From Streptomyces sp. NBC_00461 (lineage in GTDB: Bacteria > Actinomycetota > Actinomycetes > Streptomycetales > Streptomycetaceae): a DNA stretch of 64,000 nucleotides. Shown piece after piece: positions 9,942-18,540 of the stretch (position 1 is its first letter; the number at the start of each line of letters is the position of its first letter). Under the pieces are notes generated by a model that saw nothing but the letters and a program-made list of their open reading frames with translations, was not told the origin of the DNA and ran no database searches. The stretch lies in NCBI RefSeq assembly GCF_036013935.1, contig NZ_CP107902.1, positions 9,023,001-9,087,000 on the forward strand. The letters are read 5' to 3'. Both the position numbers and the translations under genes were made by a program.

Positions 9942-12862
9942 CGTGTGCCCCCTCGCAGTTCCACCAAATCGGCCAGCTCCCCGTCCGTGAGCTCCGTGAG
10001 CGCGGCCTCGCCGGAGCCCAGCACCGCGTCGGCCAGCTCCCGCTTGCGGGCGAGCATGTCGGCGATACGGTCCTCGATGGTTCCCTCCGCGATCATCCGG
10101 TGCACCTGTACGGGCCGGGTCTGCCCGATGCGGTACGCGCGGTCGGTGGCCTGCGCCTCGACGGCGGGATTCCACCAGCGGTCGTAGTGCACGACGTGCT
10201 CGGCCCGTGTCAGGTTCAGGCCCGTGCCCGCGGCCTTCAACGACAGCAGGAAGACGGGGACTTCGCCGTCCTGGAAGCGGCGCACCATCGCTTCCCGTTC
10301 GCCGACGGGCGTCCCGCCGTGCAGGAACTGCGAGCTGACGCCCCGGGCAGCCAGATGCCGTTCGATGATGCGCGCCATGCGCACGTACTGTGTGAAGACC
10401 AGAACGCTCGCACCCTCGGAGAGGATGGTGCCGAGCAATTCGTCCAGCAGCTCCAGCTTCCCTGAACGCCCCACGATCCGTGGCCGCTCCTCCTTGAGGA
10501 ACTGTGCCGGGTGGTTGCAGATCTGCTTCAGTCCTGTCAGCAGCTTCATGATCAGCCCGCGCCGCGCCATCGTGTCGGAGCCGGAGATCTCCGCGAGCGT
10601 CTCGCGCACCACCGCCTCGTACAGGCCCGCCTGTTCCTTCGTCAGGGACACGGCACGGTCGGTCTCGGTCTTCGGCGGCAGCTCCGGGGCGATCCCCGGG
10701 TCGGACTTGTGCCGGCGCAGCAGGAACGGCCGTACCAGCCTGGCGAGCCGCTCCGCCGCCGCCGGGTCCTGGCCGCCCTCGACGGCCTGCGCATACCGCG
10801 TGCGGAAGGTGCCGAGGTGGCCGAGGAGCCCAGGGGTCGTCCAGTCGAGGATCGCCCACAGCTCCGACAGGTTGTTCTCCACCGGGGTGCCGGTGAGCGC
10901 CACACGCGCGCGTGCCCCGATGGAACGCAGCTCCCGCGCGGTCGCCGAGTACGGGTTCTTCACATGCTGTGCCTCGTCCGCCACGACCATGCCCCACGGC
11001 ACCTCGGCGAGCCTGCGCGCATCGAGGCGCATCGTCCCGTAGGTGGTCAGCACGAACTCCCCGCCGGCCAAGGCGTCCAGGCTGCGCCGCGCCCCGTGGA
11101 AGCGGCGTACGGGTGTGCCGGGCGCGAACCTCTCGATCTCGCGCTGCCAGTTGCCCATCAGCGACGTCGGACACACCACGAGCGTGGGACCGGCCGTCGA
11201 CGGGTCGCTCTGCCGGTGCAGATGGAGCGCGATCAGCGTGATCGTCTTGCCGAGTCCCATGTCGTCGGCCAGGCAGCAACCCAGGCCCAGGGATGTCATC
11301 CGGGCCAGCCAACTCAGGCCCCGCCGCTGGTAGTCGCGCAGCGTCGCCGCGAGAGCGGCGGGCTGTGCCACCGGCTCCTGCGCCTCCGGTGCTGCGAGTC
11401 GCTCCCGCAGGGCTGCCAGCCACCCCGTGGGGTGTACGTCGATCCGGCGGCCGTCGACCTCGGTGGAGCCCGTCAGCGCGGCACCGAGCGCGTCGATGGG
11501 CGTGATCTTGCGGTCCTGCTGGGCGCGGGCGCGGTGCACCTCCTGGGGGTCGATGAGGACCCACTGGTCGCGCAGGCGTACGACGGGGCGGTTGGCCTCG
11601 GCTAGCCGGTCCAGCTCCTCCCGCGTGAGCTGTTCGTCGCCCAGCGCGAACCGCCAGTTGAAGGCGAGGAGCGCGTCGGCGGACAGGAACGACGGGGCGT
11701 CCGAGGTGCCCCGGCCGGGGTCCGGCTCCCCGTCAGAGGGGCCGATCACCGCGCGGGCGGTGAGGCTACGGGTCAGTTCCCTCGGCCAGTGCACGTCGAC
11801 GCCGGCCTCGCCGAGGGCTCGGGCGCCTTGTCCGAGGAGCTCGGTGACCTCTTCGTCGGCGAGTTCGACGGCATCCGGCACGCTCGCTGAGAGCAGGGGC
11901 GTCAGCGGCGGCCATGACCGTGCCGCCCGACGGAGCGCGAGCAGGGCGTCCATCCGCGCGCGCGGCCCGAACCGTCCGTCCCCGGAACCGGACCAGACCT
12001 CGGAACCGGTCCAGACTTCGGAGGCGTCCGCCACGAGCACCGGATGGCTGACGCTGTGCACCTGGAGGACGGCCCGGAAGGCCACCGTGGCGTCGGCCTG
12101 CGCCGCATCGGCAAGGCCGGGTGCCTCGATCCGCAACGAGAGCCGTACACCCGCGTCGTGACCCGCGGCGACATCGGCGGCCCACGCGCGCTGTCCGGGC
12201 ATGTGCTGCGCCTCCTGCGCCGCGTAGGCGGGCCCGCCCGTCACGAGGCGAGCCGCCGGGGAGCGGGGGAGTGTGTCCGCCACCGCGTCCAGGTAGGCGC
12301 GCAGCAGCCGCTCCGGGTCGGCCAGCCGCGGCGACCCGGCGCCGTCCGCAGACACTGCCTGCGCCTGCGCCTGCGCCTGCGGTCCGGCGCCGTCCGCAGG
12401 CACCGCGTGCGCCTCGGGTGGCATCGCGGCGGCCAGCCGACGGACGCGCTCGATGTCCTCCAGAGACAGAGGGCCGACGCGCCAGGCGTCGTGGTCCCCG
12501 GCGGACAGACCCGGCAGCAGCAGTCCGCGCGCCACGAACTGCAGGGCCAGCACGGTGGCCGCACCCCAGAAGATCGCCCCCCTGTGCCCGTGCGGGTCGG
12601 TACGCGCACGCGTGAGGACCGGCAACGCCGCCCGTACCGGCAGCAGGACGGCGGGAACCCCGACGCGCTCGACACCGTCGCCGCCGGGCAGGACGACGGT
12701 CAGATCCTCGGCGGACCCGGCCGCGAGGAGCGGGGGAGGGGTGCCGTCGGGCCGCCAGAAGGCGACCCGGCCGGCGCGGGCCGGGTCACCGGTGACGAAA
12801 ACGGCGCAGCAGCGGGCCAGTTCGGAGATCTCGGACGGTGTTGCCGTAGGGATCGACTGCAC
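9938..12862 (-). CDS. SNF2-family DEAD/DEAH-box helicase
   Basis: This Swi2/Snf2 ATPase has about 974 residues. The C-terminal half holds the motor: Walker A DDMGLGKTITL, Walker B/DEAQ in VVADEAQHVKNP, motif III LTGTPVENNLSELWA, and motif VI QATDRAYRIGQTRPV. The N-terminal half is the SNF2-associated domain of bacterial members and includes a low-complexity QAQAQAQA stretch. The start is uncertain: GTG 12862 gives the more compact protein, the frame is open to GTG 12940, and neither has a good ribosome-binding site. Translation is coupled to the SWIM protein by an ATGA overlap. Confidence 0.9.
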   Translation of the reverse strand: MQSIPTATPSEISELARCCAVFVTGDPARAGRVAFWRPDGTPPPLLAAGSAEDLTVVLPGGDGVERVGVPAVLLPVRAALPVLTRARTDPHGHRGAIFWGAATVLALQFVARGLLLPGLSAGDHDAWRVGPLSLEDIERVRRLAAAMPPEAHAVPADGAGPQAQAQAQAVSADGAGSPRLADPERLLRAYLDAVADTLPRSPAARLVTGGPAYAAQEAQHMPGQRAWAADVAAGHDAGVRLSLRIEAPGLADAAQADATVAFRAVLQVHSVSHPVLVADASEVWTGSEVWSGSGDGRFGPRARMDALLALRRAARSWPPLTPLLSASVPDAVELADEEVTELLGQGARALGEAGVDVHWPRELTRSLTARAVIGPSDGEPDPGRGTSDAPSFLSADALLAFNWRFALGDEQLTREELDRLAEANRPVVRLRDQWVLIDPQEVHRARAQQDRKITPIDALGAALTGSTEVDGRRIDVHPTGWLAALRERLAAPEAQEPVAQPAALAATLRDYQRRGLSWLARMTSLGLGCCLADDMGLGKTITLIALHLHRQSDPSTAGPTLVVCPTSLMGNWQREIERFAPGTPVRRFHGARRSLDALAGGEFVLTTYGTMRLDARRLAEVPWGMVVADEAQHVKNPYSATARELRSIGARARVALTGTPVENNLSELWAILDWTTPGLLGHLGTFRTRYAQAVEGGQDPAAAERLARLVRPFLLRRHKSDPGIAPELPPKTETDRAVSLTKEQAGLYEAVVRETLAEISGSDTMARRGLIMKLLTGLKQICNHPAQFLKEERPRIVGRSGKLELLDELLGTILSEGASVLVFTQYVRMARIIERHLAARGVSSQFLHGGTPVGEREAMVRRFQDGEVPVFLLSLKAAGTGLNLTRAEHVVHYDRWWNPAVEAQATDRAYRIGQTRPVQVHRMIAEGTIEDRIADMLARKRELADAVLGSGEAALTELTDGELADLVELRGGTR

Positions 12863-13112
12863 AGCGAAGCCGCATTCCTCAAATTTGACTACTTGGGCAG
12901 GGTCGCCGAGGGTACAGCACTCCGGCGAGCTGTCCGGCACAGCCGCGGGCCATCAGCCCGGACCGTCTCGCTCCGGGGTGTCGACAACCCCCCTACCGGC
13001 CACGGGGCTTGCCCCCGCCCCTGGACGGGGGGTGGCGCCATGGCCGGCGAGGGTCGTCGATCCGTACGTTTCAACAGGTCAAACCCATGCCCGAGAGAAC
13101 CGGAGACCAGTC

Positions 13113-14216
13113 ATGCCCGAGCCCACCACAGCCCTCGCCGAACCCCTGCCGGGAACCCTCGCAGAACCGCTTCCGGGAACCCTCGCCGACCCCCTGCCGG
13201 GAGTGCGCGACGCACCGCCTCCCGGAAGCGAGTTCGCGCCCCTCCTGCGCACGGTCAGGGGTCAGGGACTGCTGGAGCGGCGCCAAGCCTGGTACGCGCT
13301 CGGCATCGCCACCAACGCACTCGCCCTGGCCGGCATCGTCACGGGCATCGTCCTCACCGGCGACTCCTGGTGGTCGCTGCTGCTGGCCCCGCTGCTGGCC
13401 GTCTTCGGCGCCCGCACGGCCTTCATAGGCCACGACGCGGGTCACTCCCAGATCACCGCCGGCAAGAAGGCCGCCCGTGCGATCGGCCTGATCCACGGAA
13501 ACCTGCTCCTGGGCATGAGCTACGCCTGGTGGAACGACAAGCACAACCGCCACCACGCCAACCCCAACCACATCGACAAGGACCCCGATGTCGTTGCCGA
13601 CGTCCTTGTCTTCACCGGTGAACAGGCCAAGGAGCGGTCGGGATTCCGGCGCTGGCTGACCCGCAACCAGGCCTGGCTGTTCTTCCCGCTCACCCTCCTG
13701 GAAGGCGTCGCCCTGAAGGTGCACGGCTTCCAGGACCTGCGCCGTCAAGCTCCACGGGAGCGCGCCGTGGAGGGCCTGCTCCTCGTGACCCACGTCGCCG
13801 CGTACGTGACGCTCCTGGTCAGCTCGATGTCGCCGGGCAAGGCGCTCGCGTTCGCCGCACTTCACCAGGCGCTGTTCGGCCTGCACCTGGGCATGGCCTT
13901 CGCCCCCAACCACAAGGGCATGGAGATGCCCGACCCGGGCGGTGAGCGGTGGGGCCATCTGCACCGGCAGGTGCTCACCTCGCGCAACGTCCGCGGCGGC
14001 GTCCTGACCGACTGGTTCCTGGGCGGCCTCAACTACCAGATCGAGCACCACCTCTTCCCCAGCATGCCCCGTCCCCATCTCCGGCTCGCCCAGCCCCTGG
14101 TGCGCGCCCACTGCAGGGAGTTGGGTATTCCCTATGCGGAGACCGGGCTCGTCGACTCGTATCGGCAGGCCCTGCGGCACCTGCACGAGGTGGGGGAGCC
14201 CCTCAGGGCGGAATGA
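13113..14216 (+). CDS. membrane fatty acid desaturase
   Basis: This integral-membrane diiron desaturase (acyl-CoA or acyl-lipid) has 367 residues. All three His boxes are present: GHDAGHS, HNRHHANPNH and NYQIEHHLFPSMPR. Hydrophobic segments lie around residues 60-100 and 190-250. The start ATG 13113 has CGGAG 8 bp upstream. The N-terminus is odd: near-perfect tandem repeats of EPLPGTLA (about residues 9-30) are encoded by repeated DNA at about 13135-13205, a slippage-prone tail. It is divergent from the SNF2 helicase gene. It probably tunes membrane unsaturation. Confidence 0.92.
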   Translation: MPEPTTALAEPLPGTLAEPLPGTLADPLPGVRDAPPPGSEFAPLLRTVRGQGLLERRQAWYALGIATNALALAGIVTGIVLTGDSWWSLLLAPLLAVFGARTAFIGHDAGHSQITAGKKAARAIGLIHGNLLLGMSYAWWNDKHNRHHANPNHIDKDPDVVADVLVFTGEQAKERSGFRRWLTRNQAWLFFPLTLLEGVALKVHGFQDLRRQAPRERAVEGLLLVTHVAAYVTLLVSSMSPGKALAFAALHQALFGLHLGMAFAPNHKGMEMPDPGGERWGHLHRQVLTSRNVRGGVLTDWFLGGLNYQIEHHLFPSMPRPHLRLAQPLVRAHCRELGIPYAETGLVDSYRQALRHLHEVGEPLRAE

Positions 14217-14220
14217 CCGA

Positions 14221-14329
14221 GAGTGGTCTCGGGCGAGACCGTTCACGAACAGGGTGGTCTCAGACGAGAGTGGTCTCGGACGAGGGTGTTCTCGGGCGAG
14301 GGTGTTCTCGGACGAGAGTGGTCTCAGGG
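14221..14329. repeat. 16-bp tandem repeat array
   Basis: Seven head-to-tail units of 16 bp with consensus GAGTGGTCTCGGACGA start five bases after the desaturase stop: 14221, 14237 (degenerate), 14252 (15-bp register), 14268, 14284, 14300, and a partial one at 14316. Each unit contains GGTCTC or GTTCTC. There are no unique spacers, so it is not a CRISPR array. It fills most of the gap before the small membrane protein gene. Confidence 0.85.
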
Positions 14330-14441
14330 ATGAGTCGGGGTCGTACCTCAGGGACGTCTCAGGGTCGCGGTCCGGAACCGCGGGAGACGCAGGCCCGTTT
14401 TCAGGACAGAGAGCGGCAATGGCCGCGAAGGAGGCGACGCA

Positions 14442-14624
14442 ATGTCGAAGAACGCGAAGATCGCCGCGGGAGGTGTGGCGGTCGGGATCATCCTGCTGAT
14501 CTGGCTGCCCTGGTGGGTATCGCTCCTGATAGTCCTGGGAGTGCCGGCCGCCGCTTACCTCGCGCTGGACCCCTCACAGCGGCGCAGGCTGCGCCGCGCC
14601 ACCCGCAAGGAGCTCGGCCGCTGA
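14442..14624 (+). CDS. small membrane protein, unknown function
   Basis: This 60-residue protein has one or two hydrophobic helices (about residues 7-44, including VGIILLIWLPWWVSLLIVL) followed by a basic tail RRRLRRATRKELGR. The start is well supported by AAGGAGG 8 bp upstream. The positively charged C-terminus should stay cytoplasmic. I do not recognise a function. It converges with the secreted hydrolase gene, with only 4 bp between the stops. Confidence 0.7.
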   Translation: MSKNAKIAAGGVAVGIILLIWLPWWVSLLIVLGVPAAAYLALDPSQRRRLRRATRKELGR

Positions 14625-14628
14625 CGTA

Positions 14629-16020
14629 CTACCGCATGGGATCGGCCCGGTCGGCCAGCCTGCAGGAGTCGACCACATCGCCGTCCGCGGGCCGTGCGAC
14701 GGTCTGGTCCGCGGGCGGTCGGGCACCCTGCTCCACCCAGGAGACCAGCACGTCGAACGCCGATCGATAACAGGGCAGGATCGGCCGCAGCCGGTCCGGA
14801 TACGTGTCGTACAGCCCGTCCACATGTGTCCCGCCCTGGATCGTGTAGTAGCGGTGCAGGGGGCCTCGTCCGCTCGCGTGGACCATGCGCGCGTACACGT
14901 CCGAGTCGGCGGCCTTCGGCAGCAGCGTGTCCAGATCGCCGTGCAGCGTGATCAGCGGTCTGCCTATGCGCCCGGTGAGCGACACACGGGCCACTGCCCG
15001 GTGGACGGACGCGGGCCGCGACGCATAGTCGTACGCCGCGTCGGTCGCACAGGGCGACAGGATCCGGTCCGGGGTGCTTCCGGCTGACGGGCCGGGACAG
15101 CCGGGGTCGTAGGTCGGGTCGAACTCGGCGCGGTAGATCTTCTGCGTGACTCCCCAGTACGCCTTCTCGTGATACGGCCACAGAAACTCGGAGCCACGCG
15201 CGAAGCCCACCGCGTACATGTCCTCGTCCCCGGCCGCGCCCCGCATCCGTGCCACCGCGGTGGGCAGGGAGGTGAGCAGGCTCGGCCCGTCAGCGGTCCA
15301 CAGCGCGCCTTCCCAGTCCACGCCGCCGTCGTACAGTTCCGGGTGGTTCTCCAGCTGCCAGCGGGTGAGATAGCCACCGTTGGAGATGCCGGTCATGTAG
15401 GTATGGCGAGGGGCGTGCCCGTAGAGCTGGGCCACGGCGCGCTTCGCCGCGTGGGTGAGCTGGGTGGTGCGTGCGTTCCACTCGGTGACCGCGTCACCAG
15501 GGCGGGTTCCGTCGCGGTAGAAGTCGGCGCCGTTGTTGCCCTTGTCGGTCGCCGCGTACGCGTAGCCCTGGGCGAGCACCTGGTCGGAGATCGCGGTGTC
15601 CGTCGCGTACTGCTTGCGTGTGCCGGGCGCGCCGGTGACCACCAGGCCGCCGTTCCAGTGGTCGGGCAACCGGATCACGAACTGCGCGTCGTGCCGCCAA
15701 CCATGGGTGGTGTTGAAGTGCGAGGAGTCCGGGAAATAACCGTCGATCTGCACCCCGGGAACCCCAGAGGGGGTGCGGGTGGCCTTGGCCGTCAGCCCCG
15801 CCTGGTCGGCCATGTCGGTGTACGGCGTGCCCGCGAGTCCGGCCGTGGTCAGGTCGGGCAGACAGGTGCTCCGCTGGAAGGCGGCGCCCGGCACGTGCAG
15901 CCGCTGCTGGTGGGCGCAGTGATCGCCGCCGAGCACCGAGGCCTCGGCCGGAGCGGGCCCGGCAAGGGCTGCTGCCACCAGCGCGGCGGTGACGAGCGGA
16001 GCACCGCGGGACGGACGCAT
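14629..16020 (-). CDS. secreted alpha/beta-hydrolase (tannase or hydroxybutyrate-oligomer hydrolase type)
   Basis: This 463-residue precursor has a signal peptide of about 27 residues ending near APAEAS. The mature protein shows an alpha/beta-hydrolase nucleophile elbow GISNGGY (about residue 210), a candidate acid Asp in TLHGDLDTLLP, and a candidate His in IQGGTHVDGLYD. Several Cys could form disulfides, as in extracellular esterases. The layout resembles the tannase/feruloyl esterase and 3-hydroxybutyrate oligomer hydrolase groups; I cannot tell which. The start ATG 16020 is chosen because it gives the signal peptide; the frame continues upstream without one. Confidence 0.75.
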   Translation of the reverse strand: MRPSRGAPLVTAALVAAALAGPAPAEASVLGGDHCAHQQRLHVPGAAFQRSTCLPDLTTAGLAGTPYTDMADQAGLTAKATRTPSGVPGVQIDGYFPDSSHFNTTHGWRHDAQFVIRLPDHWNGGLVVTGAPGTRKQYATDTAISDQVLAQGYAYAATDKGNNGADFYRDGTRPGDAVTEWNARTTQLTHAAKRAVAQLYGHAPRHTYMTGISNGGYLTRWQLENHPELYDGGVDWEGALWTADGPSLLTSLPTAVARMRGAAGDEDMYAVGFARGSEFLWPYHEKAYWGVTQKIYRAEFDPTYDPGCPGPSAGSTPDRILSPCATDAAYDYASRPASVHRAVARVSLTGRIGRPLITLHGDLDTLLPKAADSDVYARMVHASGRGPLHRYYTIQGGTHVDGLYDTYPDRLRPILPCYRSAFDVLVSWVEQGARPPADQTVARPADGDVVDSCRLADRADPMR

Positions 16021-16086
16021 GAGGCCTCCAGGCCAGGACGGGAGGGCAGCGCGACCGCAGGGAGCGGGGCGCCGGGGGGGGCTGCC

Positions 16087-16135
16087 CCATGGTGTGGTCC
16101 GGCCCTCGCGGCAACCATGGGCCGGGACCACATGG
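16087..16135. repeat. imperfect inverted repeat upstream of the secreted hydrolase
   Basis: The left arm CCATGGTGTGGTCCGGCCC (16087-16105) pairs with the right arm at 16119-16135 apart from small bulges, leaving a 13-base loop. It lies 67 bp upstream of the hydrolase start, so it could be an operator or part of the 5' leader. The surrounding 327-bp gap (16021-16347) otherwise holds only the 11-bp repeats listed next. Confidence 0.5.
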
Positions 16136-16203
16136 AACGCGGCCGCCGTATAGCGGCTTAGTGCGGGGGGCGCGTGTGACGTCCCGTGCGGAGGACGGCG
16201 ATT

Positions 16204-16262
16204 GGCGAAGGAGGCCAGGCGAAGGTCAGGCGAAGGTCAGGCGGAGGCCAGGGGGGAGGCCA
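16204..16262. repeat. 11-bp tandem repeats
   Basis: About five head-to-tail copies of GGCGAAGGTCA and variants (GGCGGAGGCCA, GGCGAAGGAGGCCA) lie in the gap between the secreted hydrolase and the next gene. No coding or regulatory role is evident. Confidence 0.75.
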
Positions 16263-16347
16263 GGCACTTCTCGGTGAGAGCGCAGGGTGGACCCCGCGTC
16301 TCGAACCCCGCCGCGGTACCGCGTGCGGGGCTCGGACCACGGGGTCC

Positions 16348-17223
16348 TCAGATGGGACGTACCGCCATCTTTTCGAGCGCCTCCAGAAGACCCGGCAGTT
16401 CCGGTCCCCGGCCTACCGGCAGCACCTCGCCGGGCTCCGCGTCGAGCAGCACGAACGCGATGTCGTCGGTCCTGGCCACGAGCGACCAGCCCGGACCGTC
16501 GGCACGCAGCGTTCGCGCGTCACCCGGAGCGAAGGACGACCGGACCCGGCCGAGAGGCGGCGGCGTGTCCACGTACGCCCGTGCCTCAGCGAGCACGCGC
16601 CGCACCCCGCCACGCCCGTTGGGCGCGTCGGCCCGCTCGGCTTGTTCGCCCCGATGGTCCTTCACGGCCTCTGCGCCCTCCGCGCCCTCGGTGGCGGCCG
16701 AGACCCCGTTCGGGCTCGCGAAGTCGGCATCGTCGATCTGCTCCCGCCACACCGCCCACTGGAGCGCGATCTCGTCGGCACCCAGGCGTCGCTGCGCGGG
16801 CCCCCACGTGCTCGTGTCCGGCGGTGCCAGCGGCGGACCGTCCGCGACCTCGGGGCCGGGATCATGCGGCTCGGGCACGCCGGGAGCGGCGACCGCGACC
16901 GCCAGGGGCCAGCCCGGCAGTGCCGCGACGACCGAGCGCTCGCCGGGCGAGAGGTCGTACTCCATCCCGCAGTCCCAGGACGCGATGGCGACCGCGACCA
17001 GGGAGACGTCGTCGACCACGACGGTCCACCGGGCGCCGTCGCCGTCCTGGCCGAGCACCAGGCCGTATCCGTCGGCGAGCGGCGCGAGGCCGAGCGCCGC
17101 GCAGGCCTCCGGATAGTCGTCGCCCAGCACGCTCGGGAACTTCGCCGGCGTCAGAAGTACCGCTGTGAGCACATAGAGCGCATCGTCCGCGGCGGCGACG
17201 GCGTCCTCGTCCGTCCCGGCCAT
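16348..17223 (-). CDS. conserved hypothetical protein
   Basis: This 291-residue acidic protein, presumed soluble, has no signal peptide or membrane helix. ATG 17223 is preceded by GGGGAGG. A central low-complexity stretch rich in Ala, Glu and Gly (about residues 175-205) separates two more ordered halves. The N-terminal half (ALYVLTAVLLTPAKFPSVLG) and the C-terminal WSLVARTDDIAFVLLD segment could each be a small alpha/beta fold. I do not recognise the family. It is a monocistronic gene with normal coding bias. Confidence 0.65.
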   Translation of the reverse strand: MAGTDEDAVAAADDALYVLTAVLLTPAKFPSVLGDDYPEACAALGLAPLADGYGLVLGQDGDGARWTVVVDDVSLVAVAIASWDCGMEYDLSPGERSVVAALPGWPLAVAVAAPGVPEPHDPGPEVADGPPLAPPDTSTWGPAQRRLGADEIALQWAVWREQIDDADFASPNGVSAATEGAEGAEAVKDHRGEQAERADAPNGRGGVRRVLAEARAYVDTPPPLGRVRSSFAPGDARTLRADGPGWSLVARTDDIAFVLLDAEPGEVLPVGRGPELPGLLEALEKMAVRPI

Positions 17224-17360
17224 CCCAGCCTCCCCATCGAATCATCCGATCGCGCGCACCCTAGTGCGAGCGGAAGCAGCTTGTCACGACTCACAAGCAC
17301 ACCCGGAGCTGCAGTTTTCCGGCTGGACGGGGCGAATCGACCGCATGTGACGCGGCGCGG

Positions 17361-17657
17361 TCATGCCGCCGGAAGCCCCAGAAGCTCGCGGGCCACCGTC
17401 CCGGGTGACTCGTCGCGCTCCCGCGCGAGCGCGATGACGGCCCTGCAGGCGAGCTCATTGACCCCGAAGGACAGGGCCTCCGGTGACACCCAGCCGGCCG
17501 CCTCGTCGATCCGGTCCTGATCGTCCTCCGCGCAGGCCGAGACGTATGCGGCGGCAGCCTCGAAAAGATTGTGTGTACGTTTGTCCCCGCCGCTGTTCAC
17601 CTCCGCCCGCACGGTGTTGAGGAATCTCGCACAGGACTTGCGCACCCTGCCCCACAT
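17361..17657 (-). CDS. small hypothetical protein
   Basis: This 98-residue, mostly helical protein contains Cys near the N-terminus (VRKSCARF) and in the middle (SACAEDD, ELACRAV). ATG 17657 has a purine-rich GGGGGAAGG about 8 bp upstream; an in-frame GTG at 17666 is also possible. No domain is recognised. The helical pattern and the phrase ACRAVIALARERDESPGTVARELL suggest a small helical bundle. Confidence 0.5.
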   Translation of the reverse strand: MWGRVRKSCARFLNTVRAEVNSGGDKRTHNLFEAAAAYVSACAEDDQDRIDEAAGWVSPEALSFGVNELACRAVIALARERDESPGTVARELLGLPAA

Positions 17658-17836
17658 GCTGACCACCTTCCCCCTGTGTGGTGTGCCCCGGCAGATCGTT
17701 CATCTCCCGCTGTTCAACGTAGAGTTGGAGCTCCGGCTGCAGAAGGGGGACGGGGCGGCGAAGCGCTACCGGCAGCTCGGACAGATCCGGCGGATGGGCC
17801 CGTACCGGGACGCTTTTGAGATCTCCCCTGAACTGA

Positions 17837-18361
17837 TCAGCCGTCGAGCGACCTGATCGTGTCGTGCAGCCAGGCGAGTTCGGCCCGGGACGTGGCACGC
17901 GCGACGGTCAGCAGCCCGCGGCGGAAGGGGTCGTCCAGCTCCTCGGCGCGCAGGGGCCGGTCACCGTCGTAGAAGAAACTCGCCGGTTCCTCCAGGAAGG
18001 CCAGCCTGCGCCGGAGCACGGCCGTTTGTGCTGGGGCGTCGTCGAGGTGGCGGAGGAAGGCGAGCACGGTGAACCACCGGTTCTCGTCGGTGATGTCGCG
18101 CTGAGCGGGCTCGGCGAGCCGTCGGCGCAGTTCCTCTCGGCCCTCTTCGGTGAGCGTCAGGACGTGACGTGGAGCGGCCACGGCGCCGGGCTCCGTGGCG
18201 CGCTCCAGCAGACCCGCCTTCTCCAGGCGCTTGATCGCCGGGTACAGCGTGCTTTCGGCGACGGGTTTGACGTGGCCGGTCAGCGCGGCGATGCGTTTGC
18301 GCAGCTCGTAGCCGTGCAACGGGGCGTCGTACAGGAAACCGAGGATGGCGAGCTCCAGCAT
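17837..18361 (-). CDS. PadR-family transcriptional regulator
   Basis: This 174-residue PadR regulator has an N-terminal winged helix with the family signature (LELAILGFLYDAPLHGYELRKR, then STLYPAIKRLEKAGLL) and a C-terminal helical Vir-type dimerisation domain (about residues 95-174). ATG 18361 gives the standard PadR start. It is divergent from the alpha/beta hydrolase gene across a 179-bp region with a perfect dyad, so it very probably represses that gene and itself. Effector unknown. Confidence 0.92.
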   Translation of the reverse strand: MLELAILGFLYDAPLHGYELRKRIAALTGHVKPVAESTLYPAIKRLEKAGLLERATEPGAVAAPRHVLTLTEEGREELRRRLAEPAQRDITDENRWFTVLAFLRHLDDAPAQTAVLRRRLAFLEEPASFFYDGDRPLRAEELDDPFRRGLLTVARATSRAELAWLHDTIRSLDG

Positions 18362-18466
18362 GCCCGCATTCTCTCGCACCAGCGCTGTACATCACTTCCT
18401 CGATACATCGCTTCCTCCACACCTCGTTTCCTCAATACCCCCTCCCTTCAATACCTCGTATTCTCT

Positions 18467-18486
18467 ATACATCGAAACCGATGTAT
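18467..18486. promoter_or_regulatory. perfect dyad, probable PadR operator
   Basis: ATACATCGAAACCGATGTAT is an 8-bp perfect inverted repeat with a 4-base centre, 54 bp before the hydrolase start. It overlaps a TATACA that could serve as a -10 box. A second partial element, CGATACATCG, lies at 18401-18410, and a TGTACATC half-site at 18386-18393, nearer the padR start. This spacing suits autoregulation. Confidence 0.7.
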
Positions 18487-18540
18487 CCTTCTGGCCGGGC
18501 CGAGGACGGCCGCCGTGGTGCCATCAAGCAGGAGGACGCG

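Noticed and set aside
14221..14329. Possible CRISPR array
   Set aside because: The units are contiguous 16-mers without unique spacers, and no cas genes are present.
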